Shown: positions 53,293-63,061 of the stretch, one piece after another
Numbering within the stretch: the stretch's first letter is position 1
Layout of the letters: every line of letters starts with the position of its first letter
NCBI RefSeq assembly: GCF_001435895.1
Contig: NZ_AZFZ01000010.1
Span: 1-64,000 of the forward strand
Direction: 5' to 3'
DNA length: 64,000 nucleotides
Origin: Lentilactobacillus parafarraginis DSM 18390 = JCM 14109
GTDB lineage: Bacteria > Bacillota > Bacilli > Lactobacillales > Lactobacillaceae
Notes under the pieces: generated by a model
What the model saw: the letters and a program-made list of their open reading frames with translations, nothing else
What the model was told of the DNA's origin: nothing
Database searches by the model: none
Program-made: the position numbers and the translations under genes

Positions 53293-55536
53293 CTACGAAC
53301 GCGTCATCTTTTCAATCTGAACATCATCAGGATTTGCCGTGATGTAACCGCCCTTCACGGCGTATCGCTTGTGCCCCCGCGCCTGCATCGTGGCCGCTTG
53401 AGAATAGCCAGTTTTGTTAACGGCTAACGTTTGCCCACTTCCAATCTGCTTTTGCACATGGGTAAATTCCGGATCTGCATACAAGTTAAGCGCCTTTTTA
53501 ACCCGCACGGCCTTCGAAAAGGGGTGCTTGCCCGAAATGACGAGCTTTCGATTCGCGGTCATGTATTGGCCGTCCGCCAAAATAAAGCGGGTCGTCAGAT
53601 TATGCCGGGTAATTCCTTGAACCGGAATAACTTGTCCCTGCCGGTAGTGACCGGTCCGGTGGCGCAAATTCTTCTTGGCATAACGATTAACCCCTTCAGG
53701 ATTAATAACGGTCACGATTGGGTGAGCTCCTTGATAATAAACTGGTAACGTGAATCGACTATCAGCTGTGATGTAGCCGGTCTTGCCAGCCGTCCGGCTT
53801 TTGTGGTTAACGTCTCTAACCTGATAACGCAATTGGCCATCCTTGGAACGGGCATAGTCGGTGACAACAAACATGGGCCGGTTAACCCGCGGCTTTTTCG
53901 CGTAAAAGGCCTTTCTCTCAGATTTGTTAAAGTCTGCGTGCCGGTATAGGTAAATTGGCTTAACCGTGTAGACAGCCGCTCCCCTTTTAGCAATCAGCGA
54001 TGGCCGTGACTCATCCGGCTGACTGCTTGAAGACGCCCTTGAATCACTGGTCGGATCTGGAGACGGAATTGCCGTTGGCTGAGACGGCGCAATGGGTTGG
54101 AAAGCAGCCGGTGAGCCTGGCATTTTCGGTGTCCCCGAACTAGTTGAGTGATTTTGATGATACTTGAGTGTCACCTCTGTCAAAGTCTTGCCACTCTCAT
54201 CCAGCGCCCCAAATTTAAGATGAGTTGGATTGGCCGGATCTGCGGTATAGCCGGTAATTGCCTGATTCAGATTAGGAATTGAAGTCCCAAAGGTTCCCGA
54301 AACCTGTTGACTTGGCGCAATTGATTGGTGAGTATCGGCGTCGACGTAATTAATCTTAACGGCAATCTTATCCGCGATGTCTTTCTTAAAGTAGAATTTA
54401 ACCTCTTGGAGGACATCTTTATATGGCAGCTTGGATAAGTCCTCCGTGCCACCGAACGGCAATGTTGCGTTATCGTAATCGTAACTTTTGGGAGCCGCGA
54501 CCTGATCCAGCCGGTAGCCCTGTTTTCGTAACGTATCGATAACCGAAGCACTCTTTATGTAGGCCATTTCGTTCAATCCCCCCTTCAGCGTCGATGACTC
54601 AGGGAGCTTGGTTCCGGTCTGCTCATCGATGTAGTCAACGTTAACAACCCCCATCGCTGAAAATTGAATCGAATTGACTAACAGGTTAACCCTTGCCTGC
54701 GATGCTTCGCCACCTGAAGAAATCGCCAAATTCATGCCAGTATTGCCACTCACCTCCTGCGAAAAATCGTGAGTTCCTTGGTAGTGGCGGCCATCAACAG
54801 TTGTCAGTGAATAGGACATTTGTTTCGTGGCGCCATCATAGGAAATTGTGAACGGCAGTAAGTTCCCCTTTTTAAAATCACCGTACCTAAGCCCCTGAGG
54901 ATGACTTTCACGATCATCAATCATCGCCTTTGCATACGAAGAATGGATGATATTCGAGCTAACGGAACTTAGACCTGGACTGCTCAGATTCTTAAAAAAT
55001 GAAATATACGGGCTGACTATCGGATCTGACTGGCTCCTGCCAATTTCGCCCACACCGTTATAATACGTATCGATCACAACCCCAAACGCCCCCTTAATGC
55101 CGCCAACCCCGATTCCGGCTCCCGGATTACCCACTTGGGTTGGATCCCCCGGCCGAAAGGCAAACACAATCCCATCACTATAGGTCGAGCCCGAAAAGCC
55201 GGGTTGAATTTCGATTTCCCCAGCAAGATGGAAGCTCTTGTTCATGTCCATATTGCCGCTTAGATAGGTCATTCCGGCAACTGGAACACCATTTGGCGAC
55301 TTATCCGGAATTAGGTTAACAACGCCATTTTGTTGGTCGTAACTGGCATCCCCCGACTCCTGAAAGTAAGTCGAAAAATTATCCTTGTTAATCGCAATGG
55401 TCGTCCCGCTATTTGCAGCATCTGCTTGAGCGGAAACGACTCCCAGTTCAAAATCTTGTGAATGCCCATTGTCACCCCAAACTGAAAAACTTAATAACCC
55501 AACACCAAGCCCAAATATTGCGACTGCTTTATTCAA
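53293..55536 (-). CDS. secreted L-type-lectin/MucBP/DUF5776 surface protein (paralogue)
   Basis: A 747-residue exported protein with the same layout as the gene at 12.6 kb: signal peptide (about 1-38, ending VSAQA), L-type lectin-like domain (about 45-300; DGIVFAFRPGDPTQVG, GAFGVVIDTYYN), MucBP-like module (about 385-460; IAVKINYVDADTHQSI), a Ser/Pro linker, and DUF5776-type repeats (KAFYAKKPRVNRPMFVVTDY, with YITADSRF, YMTANRKLV and YITANPDDV ends). It starts at a TTG preceded by AGGGGTGG. It likely binds glycans at the cell surface. The lectin part is shorter and divergent from the paralogue; the repeats are most alike. Confidence 0.88.
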   Translation of the reverse strand: MNKAVAIFGLGVGLLSFSVWGDNGHSQDFELGVVSAQADAANSGTTIAINKDNFSTYFQESGDASYDQQNGVVNLIPDKSPNGVPVAGMTYLSGNMDMNKSFHLAGEIEIQPGFSGSTYSDGIVFAFRPGDPTQVGNPGAGIGVGGIKGAFGVVIDTYYNGVGEIGRSQSDPIVSPYISFFKNLSSPGLSSVSSNIIHSSYAKAMIDDRESHPQGLRYGDFKKGNLLPFTISYDGATKQMSYSLTTVDGRHYQGTHDFSQEVSGNTGMNLAISSGGEASQARVNLLVNSIQFSAMGVVNVDYIDEQTGTKLPESSTLKGGLNEMAYIKSASVIDTLRKQGYRLDQVAAPKSYDYDNATLPFGGTEDLSKLPYKDVLQEVKFYFKKDIADKIAVKINYVDADTHQSIAPSQQVSGTFGTSIPNLNQAITGYTADPANPTHLKFGALDESGKTLTEVTLKYHQNHSTSSGTPKMPGSPAAFQPIAPSQPTAIPSPDPTSDSRASSSSQPDESRPSLIAKRGAAVYTVKPIYLYRHADFNKSERKAFYAKKPRVNRPMFVVTDYARSKDGQLRYQVRDVNHKSRTAGKTGYITADSRFTLPVYYQGAHPIVTVINPEGVNRYAKKNLRHRTGHYRQGQVIPVQGITRHNLTTRFILADGQYMTANRKLVISGKHPFSKAVRVKKALNLYADPEFTHVQKQIGSGQTLAVNKTGYSQAATMQARGHKRYAVKGGYITANPDDVQIEKMTRS

Positions 55537-55698
55537 TTAATCCACCCCTAAACTGATTTAAGTCAAAAGTAACATCCCATGGACATTAATTCGAAATCTA
55601 GTTTATCAGATTAATGCGCGAAAATACGCGGTCAGGTTAATTGTCAAGGCCATGTAAGGTTGGCAATGAAAATTTAATATAAAATCAGAGGAAGACAC

Positions 55699-55736
55699 AA
55701 AAAACCGGCGCTCAATTGGGATGAGTGACGGTTTTT
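55699..55736 (-). terminator. terminator of the aldo/keto reductase gene
   Basis: AAAAACCGGCGCTCA pairs with TGAGTGACGGTTTTT around a 7-base loop, with T runs on the minus strand. Confidence 0.82.
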
Positions 55737-55751
55737 GAAAAATCTGTGAAA

Positions 55752-56609
55752 TTAATGATGCGGATATTGATGCCCAATTTCGTAAACCATTTCTGGTTCC
55801 TGGCTAATTCGGGTGTTGTGGTTGATGCTATCAACCAGCTTCATTTCGTCAACGCTCAATTCAAAATCGTAGATATCAGCGTTTTGGCTGATTCTTTGCG
55901 GATGAACCGACTTTGGAATAAAGGCGTCGCCGCGTTGGAGGTGCCACCGGAGAATCACCTGAGCAGCGGATTTATCATGAGCCTTTGCGATCTTAACAAT
56001 CACTGGATCATCAAAAATCCGCCCGCGGCCAAGTGGCGCCCATGCCTGGGTCACGATGTGGTTTTCACGATCAAAGTCGACCATTGCCTGCTGTGACAGG
56101 TACGGATGAACTTCCAACTGGTTGACAACCGGCATCTCATTGGCCTTAGTAGCCAAATACTGCAGGTGCAGCATGCCGTAATTGCTTGTTCCAATTGACT
56201 TGACAAGCCCCTGCTTTTTCAAGTCTTCAAACGCCCGCCAGGTTTCAAAGAAGTGGGTGTGAATCGGCCAGTGCACCAATAACAGGTCGACGTAATCCAT
56301 CTGAAGTTTCTTTAATGATTCCTCAAACGAGGCCATCACCTGGTCGTAGCCCTGATTTTCTTCGGCGATCTTTGTGGTAATAAACAAGCTCTCACGGTCA
56401 ACGTTTAAATCCTTAATCGCTTCACCCACTGCCGCTTCGTTACCATACATTTGGGCAGTATCAAAGAGCCGATAACCGTCTTCGTAAGCGGACTTCACTG
56501 ACTTGATCAGTTCATCGGGCTTTGTCATCTTATAAACACCGAGGCCTTCAATCGGCATCTTATTGCCGTCGGCCAACTCAATTCTGGAACCAATTGTTTG
56601 CTTGGACAT
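55752..56609 (-). CDS. aldo/keto reductase
   Basis: A 285-residue AKR, NADPH-dependent reductase of aldehydes or ketones. The tetrad is visible: Asp and Tyr in YRLFDTAQMYGNE, Lys in LFITTKIAEE and His in LLLVHWPIHTHF. The cofactor-binding IPKSVHPQRISQN segment shows NADPH preference typical of AKR5-like enzymes (2,5-diketogluconate reductase type). The ATG at 56609 follows GGAGGAATT. It is preceded by the sugar acetyltransferase on the same strand at 16 bases, so they form an operon. Confidence 0.92.
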   Translation of the reverse strand: MSKQTIGSRIELADGNKMPIEGLGVYKMTKPDELIKSVKSAYEDGYRLFDTAQMYGNEAAVGEAIKDLNVDRESLFITTKIAEENQGYDQVMASFEESLKKLQMDYVDLLLVHWPIHTHFFETWRAFEDLKKQGLVKSIGTSNYGMLHLQYLATKANEMPVVNQLEVHPYLSQQAMVDFDRENHIVTQAWAPLGRGRIFDDPVIVKIAKAHDKSAAQVILRWHLQRGDAFIPKSVHPQRISQNADIYDFELSVDEMKLVDSINHNTRISQEPEMVYEIGHQYPHH

Positions 56610-56625
56610 CAAATTCCTCCATTAA

Positions 56626-57186
56626 TTACTCTAATTTTTTAAGGATCCGAGCGGGATTGCCGCCAATTAACACGTTGTCACCAAATGATTTTGTCACAAC
56701 AGCGCCTGCAGCAATTATAACATTATTGCCAAGGGTCACGTTTGGGGTAATCACCGCACTGCCGCCAGCCCACAAATTGTCACCAATCGTGACGGGGCCC
56801 GGGATTTCAACGCCGTTATTCCGCTCTTCAACATCAAAGGCGTGATCCACCGTATAGATTTGGCAGTTCGGGCCCAACAGGCAGTTATCGCCAAAGGTAA
56901 TCGGGGCAACATCGATGAACGTGCAGCCATAATTGGCGAAGAAATTGTCGCCAACCGTCACGCTGTAACCGTAGTCACACTGAAACGGCGCCATCACGTC
57001 AAACTTTTTCCCGGTTTGCTTGAATACGCTGCTCAATAACGTATTGGCAGCCTTAGGGTCTTCCTTAAATAAGTCATTAAAGCGGTTAATTTGTTTGCGA
57101 GTCCGCCACCGGTCGGCTGATAGTTCCTCATCGGTGTTGTAATATTTCATTCCAGCTAACATTTTTTGCTTTTCAGTCATTACCAT
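56626..57186 (-). CDS. maltose/galactoside-type O-acetyltransferase
   Basis: A 186-residue left-handed beta-helix (hexapeptide) acetyltransferase of the Maa/LacA/NodL kind, transferring acetyl from acetyl-CoA to sugars. N-terminal MTEKQKMLAGMKYYNTDEEL is the Maa domain; hexapeptide repeats run from VGDNFFANYGCTFIDVAP on, with the catalytic His in YTVDHAFD. Specificity is unknown; proximity to araA suggests a pentose or non-metabolised sugar. AGAGG precedes the ATG. Confidence 0.93.
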   Translation of the reverse strand: MVMTEKQKMLAGMKYYNTDEELSADRWRTRKQINRFNDLFKEDPKAANTLLSSVFKQTGKKFDVMAPFQCDYGYSVTVGDNFFANYGCTFIDVAPITFGDNCLLGPNCQIYTVDHAFDVEERNNGVEIPGPVTIGDNLWAGGSAVITPNVTLGNNVIIAAGAVVTKSFGDNVLIGGNPARILKKLE

Positions 57187-57244
57187 ATGTTCAAAATTCC
57201 TCTCTCATTGACGGTGTCATTACTTCATTCAACGACCACCGATA

Positions 57245-57282
57245 CAAAAAAACGGGGTTGCCCATTCAACGGCATCCTCGTT
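57245..57282 (-). terminator. terminator of araA
   Basis: AACGAGGATGCC/GGGCAACCCCGTT stem read on the minus strand and followed by TTTTTTT. Confidence 0.85.
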
Positions 57283-57311
57283 CTTCGATGGTTCAATTTA
57301 AGTTGAAATTT

Positions 57312-58736
57312 CTATTTAATATCATCAAATGGGAGATCAAACATAGTTGCAAGATCAGCAATTTGTTGTTCGCTGGCAGTGAATGTCAGAACGGTATGGT
57401 GACCGCCACCATCGTGAATCCATTGAGTAGCGCCAGCCTTCAAGCCAACCTTTGGTGTCCACATCTGTTTTGCAACTGGCAAATGTGGTGTTGGCTTTGG
57501 AGCCTTGTGGCCTTCAACGGCGTAACCGATCAGACGGTATTCGTTACCAAAGTCTGACATGGTAACATCGAATGCGTCACCTTCACGGCCGGTAAATACC
57601 AAACGGGCAGGATCAGCTTTGCCACCAATATCCAATGGGTGAACTTCAACCCGTGGCTTGTCTGAAGCGATGCTTGGATCAACTTCAAGCATGTGTGAAC
57701 CAAGGATGGCTTCTTTACCCTTTTGTAATTCAAGGGTGTAGTCTTCCATGAACGCAGTTGCTTGATTATGAGTCAAGATCTTAACTAAGCGGTCAAGAGC
57801 GGCCGTCTTCCAATCACCTTCGGCACCGAAACCATAACCGTCAGCCATGAGCAATTGTGCTGCCAGGCCAGGTAATTGTTCCAAACCGTAAAGGTCTTCG
57901 AAGTTAGTTGTGAATGCTGAGTAGTTACCTTTGTCAAGGAAGTTCTTGATACCGAAGTATTCACGAATTTGGTAACGAACTGAATGTTCGTACTTATCCT
58001 TGTCATTGTCACCCTGAACAAATTCATACTTATCTTGGAGTTCCTTGTACTTAGCGTCAATGTCGCTTTCAGAAACAGCGTTAACTGATTCTACCAAGTC
58101 GCCAAGGGCGTAATAGTCAACGGTCCAGCCAAATTGAATTTGAGCTTCAACCTTGTCACCTTCAGTAACGGCAACGTTTCTCATGTTGTCACCAAAACGG
58201 GCAACCTTGATCTTGAAGCTTTCGTTGTAGGCAACGGCAACGTCTTCCCAGTCAGCAATTTCTTTTTGAACTTCTGGATCACCCCAGTAGCCGTAAACAA
58301 TCTTGTTGTTCTTACGAAGACGAGCGTTGATAAAGCCGTACTCACGATCACCATGAGCACTTTGGTTCAAGTTCATGTAGTCAAAGTCAATGGTGTCATA
58401 TGGAATGTGATCCAAGTACTGGGTTGCTAAATGAAGCAAAGGCTTCTGAAGTAATTTTGTACCTCTAATCCAGTTCTTGGCAGGTGAGAATGTGTGCATC
58501 CAAGTAATCACACCGGCAACGTTATCATCATAGTTTGCATCCTTCATCAACTTAGTGATGCTGTCAGCAGTGGTTGCAACAAGCTTGAACTTAATTGGAT
58601 AAGGAAGCGTGTTCGTTGCGTTTAATTTGTCAACGATATCACGGGCATCCTTTTCAACTGATTTCAGTTGTTCTTCACCATAAAGGTGCTGACTACCGGT
58701 AACAAACCAAAATTCATAATCAGGAACTTGTAACAT
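57312..58736 (-). CDS. araA: L-arabinose isomerase
   Basis: A 474-residue AraA converting L-arabinose to L-ribulose (and, weakly, D-galactose to tagatose), a Mn2+ enzyme. Hallmarks: [12 protein letters not shown] at the N-terminus, [13 protein letters not shown], the metal/catalytic region [40 protein letters not shown] and the C-terminal [19 protein letters not shown] precedes the ATG. It follows the sugar transporter at 80 bases; a TATTGAAG/CTTCAATA hairpin lies in that gap. araB and araD are not in the window. Confidence 0.97.
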   Translation of the reverse strand: MLQVPDYEFWFVTGSQHLYGEEQLKSVEKDARDIVDKLNATNTLPYPIKFKLVATTADSITKLMKDANYDDNVAGVITWMHTFSPAKNWIRGTKLLQKPLLHLATQYLDHIPYDTIDFDYMNLNQSAHGDREYGFINARLRKNNKIVYGYWGDPEVQKEIADWEDVAVAYNESFKIKVARFGDNMRNVAVTEGDKVEAQIQFGWTVDYYALGDLVESVNAVSESDIDAKYKELQDKYEFVQGDNDKDKYEHSVRYQIREYFGIKNFLDKGNYSAFTTNFEDLYGLEQLPGLAAQLLMADGYGFGAEGDWKTAALDRLVKILTHNQATAFMEDYTLELQKGKEAILGSHMLEVDPSIASDKPRVEVHPLDIGGKADPARLVFTGREGDAFDVTMSDFGNEYRLIGYAVEGHKAPKPTPHLPVAKQMWTPKVGLKAGATQWIHDGGGHHTVLTFTASEQQIADLATMFDLPFDDIK

Positions 58737-58816
58737 AATAGTTTCTCTCCTCTTTGATAGATATTATTAAAACAGGTTTTATTAATATTGAAGATCGAAG
58801 CCTTCAATACTGATAA

Positions 58817-60190
58817 CTATTTAATGGTGGATGTGTCACTCGCCACGCCGGAAGCTTTATGCAAATCAAGTTCAATCTCTTCAAGTGATTTCCCACGAGT
58901 TTCGAGGAACTTGCTGTGGCATACCCAAATGGCAATTCCACAGATGACGGCATAGAACAGGAATGAATTATCCAATCCCCATGAGCTGAGCATCATTGGG
59001 AATGTCAGTGATACAACCATGTCGGCTAACCAGTTAGTTGCCGAGCAAAGTGATGTTCCCAACCCACGAATGTTCAATGGGAAGACTTCACCAATCAGAA
59101 CCCAGGTAACTGGTGCCCAAGTTGTGGCATAAAAAGCAATGTAGACGGTTAATGCAATCGCACTAACGTAAGCAGCTGCTTGTGAACCGTTATCGAACTT
59201 AAGAATGGTGTACATAACCAGAAGGGAAAGACCCATCCCAGCGGCACCAAACTCCAGCATCTTCTTACGATCAACTTTGTCCATCATCAACATGGCAACA
59301 ACCGTTACGGCAACGTTGACAATCCCAATTCCGATATGGGCAAGCAATGCGGCGATAACTCCCCAGCCAACATCCGTAAAGATGGTTGGCGCATAGAAGA
59401 TAACACTGTTACTACCAATAACTTGTTGGAAGATCGCAACGCCAAGCCCAGTGATTAAGGCTGGCCGAACGCCCTTACCAAATAATTCTTTCCAACCACC
59501 AACCGGTTGTTTTGCGGTTTCGGTGATTTCAGTAAGCGCGGTATCAACAGCTTTGGCATCGTGCTTGTTGGTGTCCATCAGAACTTCACGGGCCTCATCA
59601 ACCTTACCAACCTTAACTAAGAACCGAGGGCTTTCTGGTAAGAAGAGGGCTCCAAAGAACAGGATGGCAGCTGGTAAAGCAGCGAATCCTAACATCCAAC
59701 GCCAACCGGTATACAAGTGAGCAAATGAATAGTTCAGGATGTATGCCAGCAAAATACCAATCATGACCATCAACTGGAACATTGTTGCAACCGCACCATG
59801 CATGCTCTTAGGAGCAAGTTCGTGCAGATAGGCTGGAATTAATGCGGAAGTAATTCCGACACCAATTCCTAAAATAACTCGGGTAAAGACCAGAACGTAA
59901 AATTCTGGTGCAAAACCGGATGATAAAGCACCGATGAAGAAGATAACCGATGCCCAAATGAGCAACTTTCGACGTCCATAAGTATCTAGGAATTTACTGG
60001 TTGCCAACGCACCGATAATGGCACCAATTAAAACTGAACTAACAACCCAACCTTGTTGCCATGGTCCTAAGTGAAGTTGCTTTTGAATAAATAGAATTGC
60101 ACCAGAAACTGACGCAATATCGTATCCAAATAGTAATCCGCCTAAGGCTCCAAATGTATATATAAAGCCGTTATTCGTGACTTTCTTCAA
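58817..60190 (-). CDS. sugar/H+ symporter, probably pentose (arabinose) transporter
   Basis: A 457-residue MFS sugar-porter with 12 helices: GGLLFGYDIASVSGAILFIQ (first helix with the sugar-porter pattern), LDTYGRRKLLIWAS, PESPRFLVKVGK, QQVIGSNSVIFYAPTIF and the GRKS-like ending. By context with araA and an AraR regulator it should carry L-arabinose (or xylose), analogous to AraE. Start is the TTG at 60190 after GGGGTG; the ATG at 60223 has no Shine-Dalgarno of its own. Regulation is described with the operator entry. Confidence 0.9.
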   Translation of the reverse strand: MKKVTNNGFIYTFGALGGLLFGYDIASVSGAILFIQKQLHLGPWQQGWVVSSVLIGAIIGALATSKFLDTYGRRKLLIWASVIFFIGALSSGFAPEFYVLVFTRVILGIGVGITSALIPAYLHELAPKSMHGAVATMFQLMVMIGILLAYILNYSFAHLYTGWRWMLGFAALPAAILFFGALFLPESPRFLVKVGKVDEAREVLMDTNKHDAKAVDTALTEITETAKQPVGGWKELFGKGVRPALITGLGVAIFQQVIGSNSVIFYAPTIFTDVGWGVIAALLAHIGIGIVNVAVTVVAMLMMDKVDRKKMLEFGAAGMGLSLLVMYTILKFDNGSQAAAYVSAIALTVYIAFYATTWAPVTWVLIGEVFPLNIRGLGTSLCSATNWLADMVVSLTFPMMLSSWGLDNSFLFYAVICGIAIWVCHSKFLETRGKSLEEIELDLHKASGVASDTSTIK

Positions 60191-60233
60191 AACGAGCACC
60201 CCATTCGTAAATTTGTATAACATATAGCAAAAC

Positions 60234-60332
60234 CTTTGTGCGCACTGTAAACGGTTTCTGACATCGCTTACAAAAAGAGTATAAGATATTTATCCGCATA
60301 AATCAATGGATATTTCACTTATTAGCACAAAT
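60234..60332 (-). promoter_or_regulatory. araE-araA promoter with AraR and cre sites
   Basis: Minus strand promoter TTGATT (60301-60306), 17 bases, TATACT (60278-60283). Downstream of it AGAAACCGTTTACA (60246-60259) matches the cre consensus at all but one conserved position, so CcpA would block elongation. ATTTGTGC-type sequences lie on both sides: 60312-60332 upstream of the -35 and TTTGTGCGCA at 60234-60243 in the leader, candidate AraR boxes. Confidence 0.75.
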
Positions 60333-60409
60333 ATTTTTTCTATACGAAGCCCGAATGGGGCAAACGCACGGGCAGCACCACCTTTCATAGCTATTTAATT
60401 GACTTAAAA

Positions 60410-61510
60410 TCACATTGTCTTTGTTGGGCTGATTGCCTTTGTCGAATCACGGACAACCAAATCGGCGTCAAATATCTTAGAAGCACGATCTTTCTTATTA
60501 ATCATATCAACCAGCATTTCAGCAGCGGTCTTTCCCAACTGCCGTTTCGGATGAATCATCGTGGTAATGCCAGGATGAATGTACTTCGAAATTTCATAAT
60601 CATCAAAACCGGCAACCGAGATGTCATCAGGTACGGAGAAGCCTTCCTTCCCCAGCATTCCAATGACTTCCATAGCCAATTGATCGTTGTAACAAACAAT
60701 GGCCGTGGGCTGGGCGTTATCCGGGACTTCTACCCGGTTCTTAATTTTTTGCAATACATCATTAATATCATCCGATGAACGATACATCATGATATCGCCC
60801 GATGACGCCACGTTCGGGTGGGTTTGGTATGACCGAATATACCCATTCATTCGGTTAACGCCCTGCATATCATCAACCTGGAAAACCCCTAGAACTCGTT
60901 CGTGACCATGATCCAGCAGATAATCCATTAATTTCTTTTCGCTGGCCGTATCGGCGACTTCCACGTACGGGAAGTCCAAATCGGGATAGTGAGCGTTAAT
61001 AAAAACGGCCGGTTTGCCTGATTGGATAATCATTTGATACACGTCCAAATTGGGATTTTCCAACGTACTTCTTGTTGGTTCGATGATGAATCCTAAAACA
61101 TCGTTATCCAGCATGTTCAATAAATTGTGGCGTTCGTTGTCATGCTCATTGTGGGTGTTTCCCAACAATAACGAGTAACCGGCGTTGGAAACCACCTGGT
61201 CAATGCCACTGATAATATTTGGGAAAATATAGTCGGCAATGTGGGTGGTAATCACGCCAATGCTTTGGTTGGACCGCTCTGAACGGACTTTATTGTTGAT
61301 CCAGTCGTTCACGTACATGCCGCCGCCCTGAACCCGATAGATATAGCCTTCGTGTTCGAGGTCACCCACTGCCCGCCGAATAGTGTACCGGCTCACTTCA
61401 TAGATCGCCATTAATTCAGATTCAGTGGGGATTTTTTCGTTAATCTTGTACTTGCCATTGATAATGTTGTGTTTAATGTCTTTTTTAACCATGACATACT
61501 TTGTTTCCAT
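60410..61510 (-). CDS. araR: AraR-type repressor (GntR DNA-binding, LacI-like effector domain)
   Basis: A 366-residue chimeric regulator: N-terminal GntR winged helix (GKYKINEKIPTESELMAIYE, then VSRYTIRRAVGDLEHEGYIY) and a C-terminal LacI/periplasmic-binding effector domain (IGVITTHIADYIFPNIISGI, DDISVAGFDDYEISKY). AraR represses arabinose genes until L-arabinose binds. The adjacent araE-araA operon with ATTTGTGC-like boxes fits. A GGGGGAT sequence precedes the ATG. Confidence 0.9.
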   Translation of the reverse strand: METKYVMVKKDIKHNIINGKYKINEKIPTESELMAIYEVSRYTIRRAVGDLEHEGYIYRVQGGGMYVNDWINNKVRSERSNQSIGVITTHIADYIFPNIISGIDQVVSNAGYSLLLGNTHNEHDNERHNLLNMLDNDVLGFIIEPTRSTLENPNLDVYQMIIQSGKPAVFINAHYPDLDFPYVEVADTASEKKLMDYLLDHGHERVLGVFQVDDMQGVNRMNGYIRSYQTHPNVASSGDIMMYRSSDDINDVLQKIKNRVEVPDNAQPTAIVCYNDQLAMEVIGMLGKEGFSVPDDISVAGFDDYEISKYIHPGITTMIHPKRQLGKTAAEMLVDMINKKDRASKIFDADLVVRDSTKAISPTKTM

Positions 61511-61564
61511 GATAATCCCCCGCTTTCAACTTAATGATTTTTTACGACTTCGTCAGGAATGCAA

Positions 61565-61753
61565 TTATCCCCGGCTTGGACTGGCCAAAACCAACAAGCC
61601 GAAAGTTAACGCAATGCAGAAAATCGCCCACCAGCCGAAATGATGATTCGGTTTAGTTTGATCTTTGCGGGCAAATTCGTACATTGCCATGAAGATAAAA
61701 ACAATAATCATTACGTCGGAAATTCCCGAAAGAATATACAATGCCGTTTTCAT
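61565..61753 (-). CDS. small membrane protein, 62 residues
   Basis: A two-helix membrane protein (SGISDVMIIVFIFMAMYEFA and WWAIFCIALTFGLLVLAS) with a short charged loop (RKDQTKPNHHFG). No family recognised. GGAGAGGG precedes the ATG. It lies 54 bases upstream of araR on the same strand, so it may be co-transcribed, and it shares a promoter region with the divergent galM. Confidence 0.7.
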   Translation of the reverse strand: MKTALYILSGISDVMIIVFIFMAMYEFARKDQTKPNHHFGWWAIFCIALTFGLLVLASPSRG

Positions 61754-61853
61754 AAGTAACCCTCTCCATCCCCCAAAATACGCTTCACCAATAAAATATC
61801 ATACTTTGGGCAAAATTTATATAGAATTATACGGATAAATTCAATATTTAGTG

Positions 61854-61902
61854 TTGCACTACCATACAAAAAAATATTATAATACAGATAAAAGCGGTTT
61901 CA
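61854..61902 (+). promoter_or_regulatory. galM promoter and cre-like site
   Basis: TTGCAC (61854-61859), 18 bases, TATAAT (61878-61883). TAAAAGCGGTTTCA (61889-61902) reads on the minus strand as TGAAACCGCTTTTA, close to cre, just after the -10. That suggests catabolite repression of galM. Confidence 0.7.
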
Positions 61903-61942
61903 TAGCTTTAAATTTATTTTTTATAAGGAGAGTCTAACGCTA

Positions 61943-62959
61943 ATGCAAGCCAAAACAGAATTGTTCGATAAATATAATGACCAAGATATTCAAAAATTTA
62001 CCTTAACCAACGATCACGGTGTTTCTATTTCAGTGATTTCATTGGGCGCTACCTGGAACGCCTTTACGTTCCCAGATAAGGACGGAAAAGAAGGCAATGT
62101 CCTATTAAGTATGGACAGCAGTGCCGCCTACATGAAGGACCAGTATTTCTGCCAAGCAATTGGCCGAACCGCCGGCCGAATTACCAACGGCACGTTCAGT
62201 ATCAAGGGCAAGGAATATCACGTGGACCAAAACGAAGGCACCACAACCCTTCACGGTGGCCCACACGGCTTTAACAGTCAGGTATGGGATGGCTCAATCG
62301 AAGATAACAAGATTATCCTCAAGAAGCACATTGATTCGTCATATGATTCATTCCCAGGAAATATCGACGTCACCATCACCTGGACGTTGAGTGACGATAA
62401 CGTTGCCACGGTTTCATACAGCGCCAAGAGCGATGCTGACACGTTGTTTAACCCAACTCAGCATGCTTACCTTAATTTAGGAGACACCGAAAACGTTTAT
62501 GGCCACTCACTGACCATCGACGCCGACAACTACCTGGAACTTAACAAGGACAAGACGCCAACCGGTAAGAAAGTGCCCGTTGACGACACCCCTTACGATT
62601 TCCGTGATTCCCAAAACCTTAAATTAGGAATCGATGACATGAAGGCTGAAGTTGGCCACACTTACGATGAAGTTTATGCCATCAACGACCATGCCGATGA
62701 CCAACCAATTGCCAAACTGGCTGATCCGGATTCTGGCCGCAGCGTTTCCATCTTTTCAACCCGAAACGCCTTAGTTGTCTTCACTCCTGACGATTTGGAC
62801 GGCATTAAATTTGAACGCGGTGCTGGCGTCCCTCACATGGGCGTTGCTCTGGAAGCGCAAAACTTACCAGACACACCAAACCACGAAGGCTTCGGCAGCG
62901 TTTTATTGCCAGCCGGTGAAGAAAAGACTTACTCAATCAGTTATAAGGCGCAATTCTAA
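61943..62959 (+). CDS. galM: aldose 1-epimerase (mutarotase)
   Basis: A 338-residue mutarotase interconverting alpha and beta sugars. Motifs: GRTAGRITNGTFSIKGKEYH, the TLHGGPHGFNSQVWD loop with the catalytic His, FNPTQHAYLNLGD with the second His, and the catalytic Glu in VALEAQNLPDTPNH. AAGGAGA precedes the ATG. It accompanies arabinose genes and could serve several sugars. Confidence 0.95.
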   Translation: MQAKTELFDKYNDQDIQKFTLTNDHGVSISVISLGATWNAFTFPDKDGKEGNVLLSMDSSAAYMKDQYFCQAIGRTAGRITNGTFSIKGKEYHVDQNEGTTTLHGGPHGFNSQVWDGSIEDNKIILKKHIDSSYDSFPGNIDVTITWTLSDDNVATVSYSAKSDADTLFNPTQHAYLNLGDTENVYGHSLTIDADNYLELNKDKTPTGKKVPVDDTPYDFRDSQNLKLGIDDMKAEVGHTYDEVYAINDHADDQPIAKLADPDSGRSVSIFSTRNALVVFTPDDLDGIKFERGAGVPHMGVALEAQNLPDTPNHEGFGSVLLPAGEEKTYSISYKAQF

Positions 62960-63008
62960 TTTAGATCCCCTCTAAATTAACCCCTCAAAATTCATAAACG
63001 AATGGACG

Positions 63009-63043
63009 CAAAAAACTCGATCGGATGAACCGGTCGAGTTTTT
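63009..63043. terminator. bidirectional terminator
   Basis: AAAAACTCGATCGG pairs with CCGGTCGAGTTTTT, with A and T runs, between galM and the convergent MFS gene. Confidence 0.9.
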
Positions 63044-63061
63044 TTGACGTTAAACCTGATT

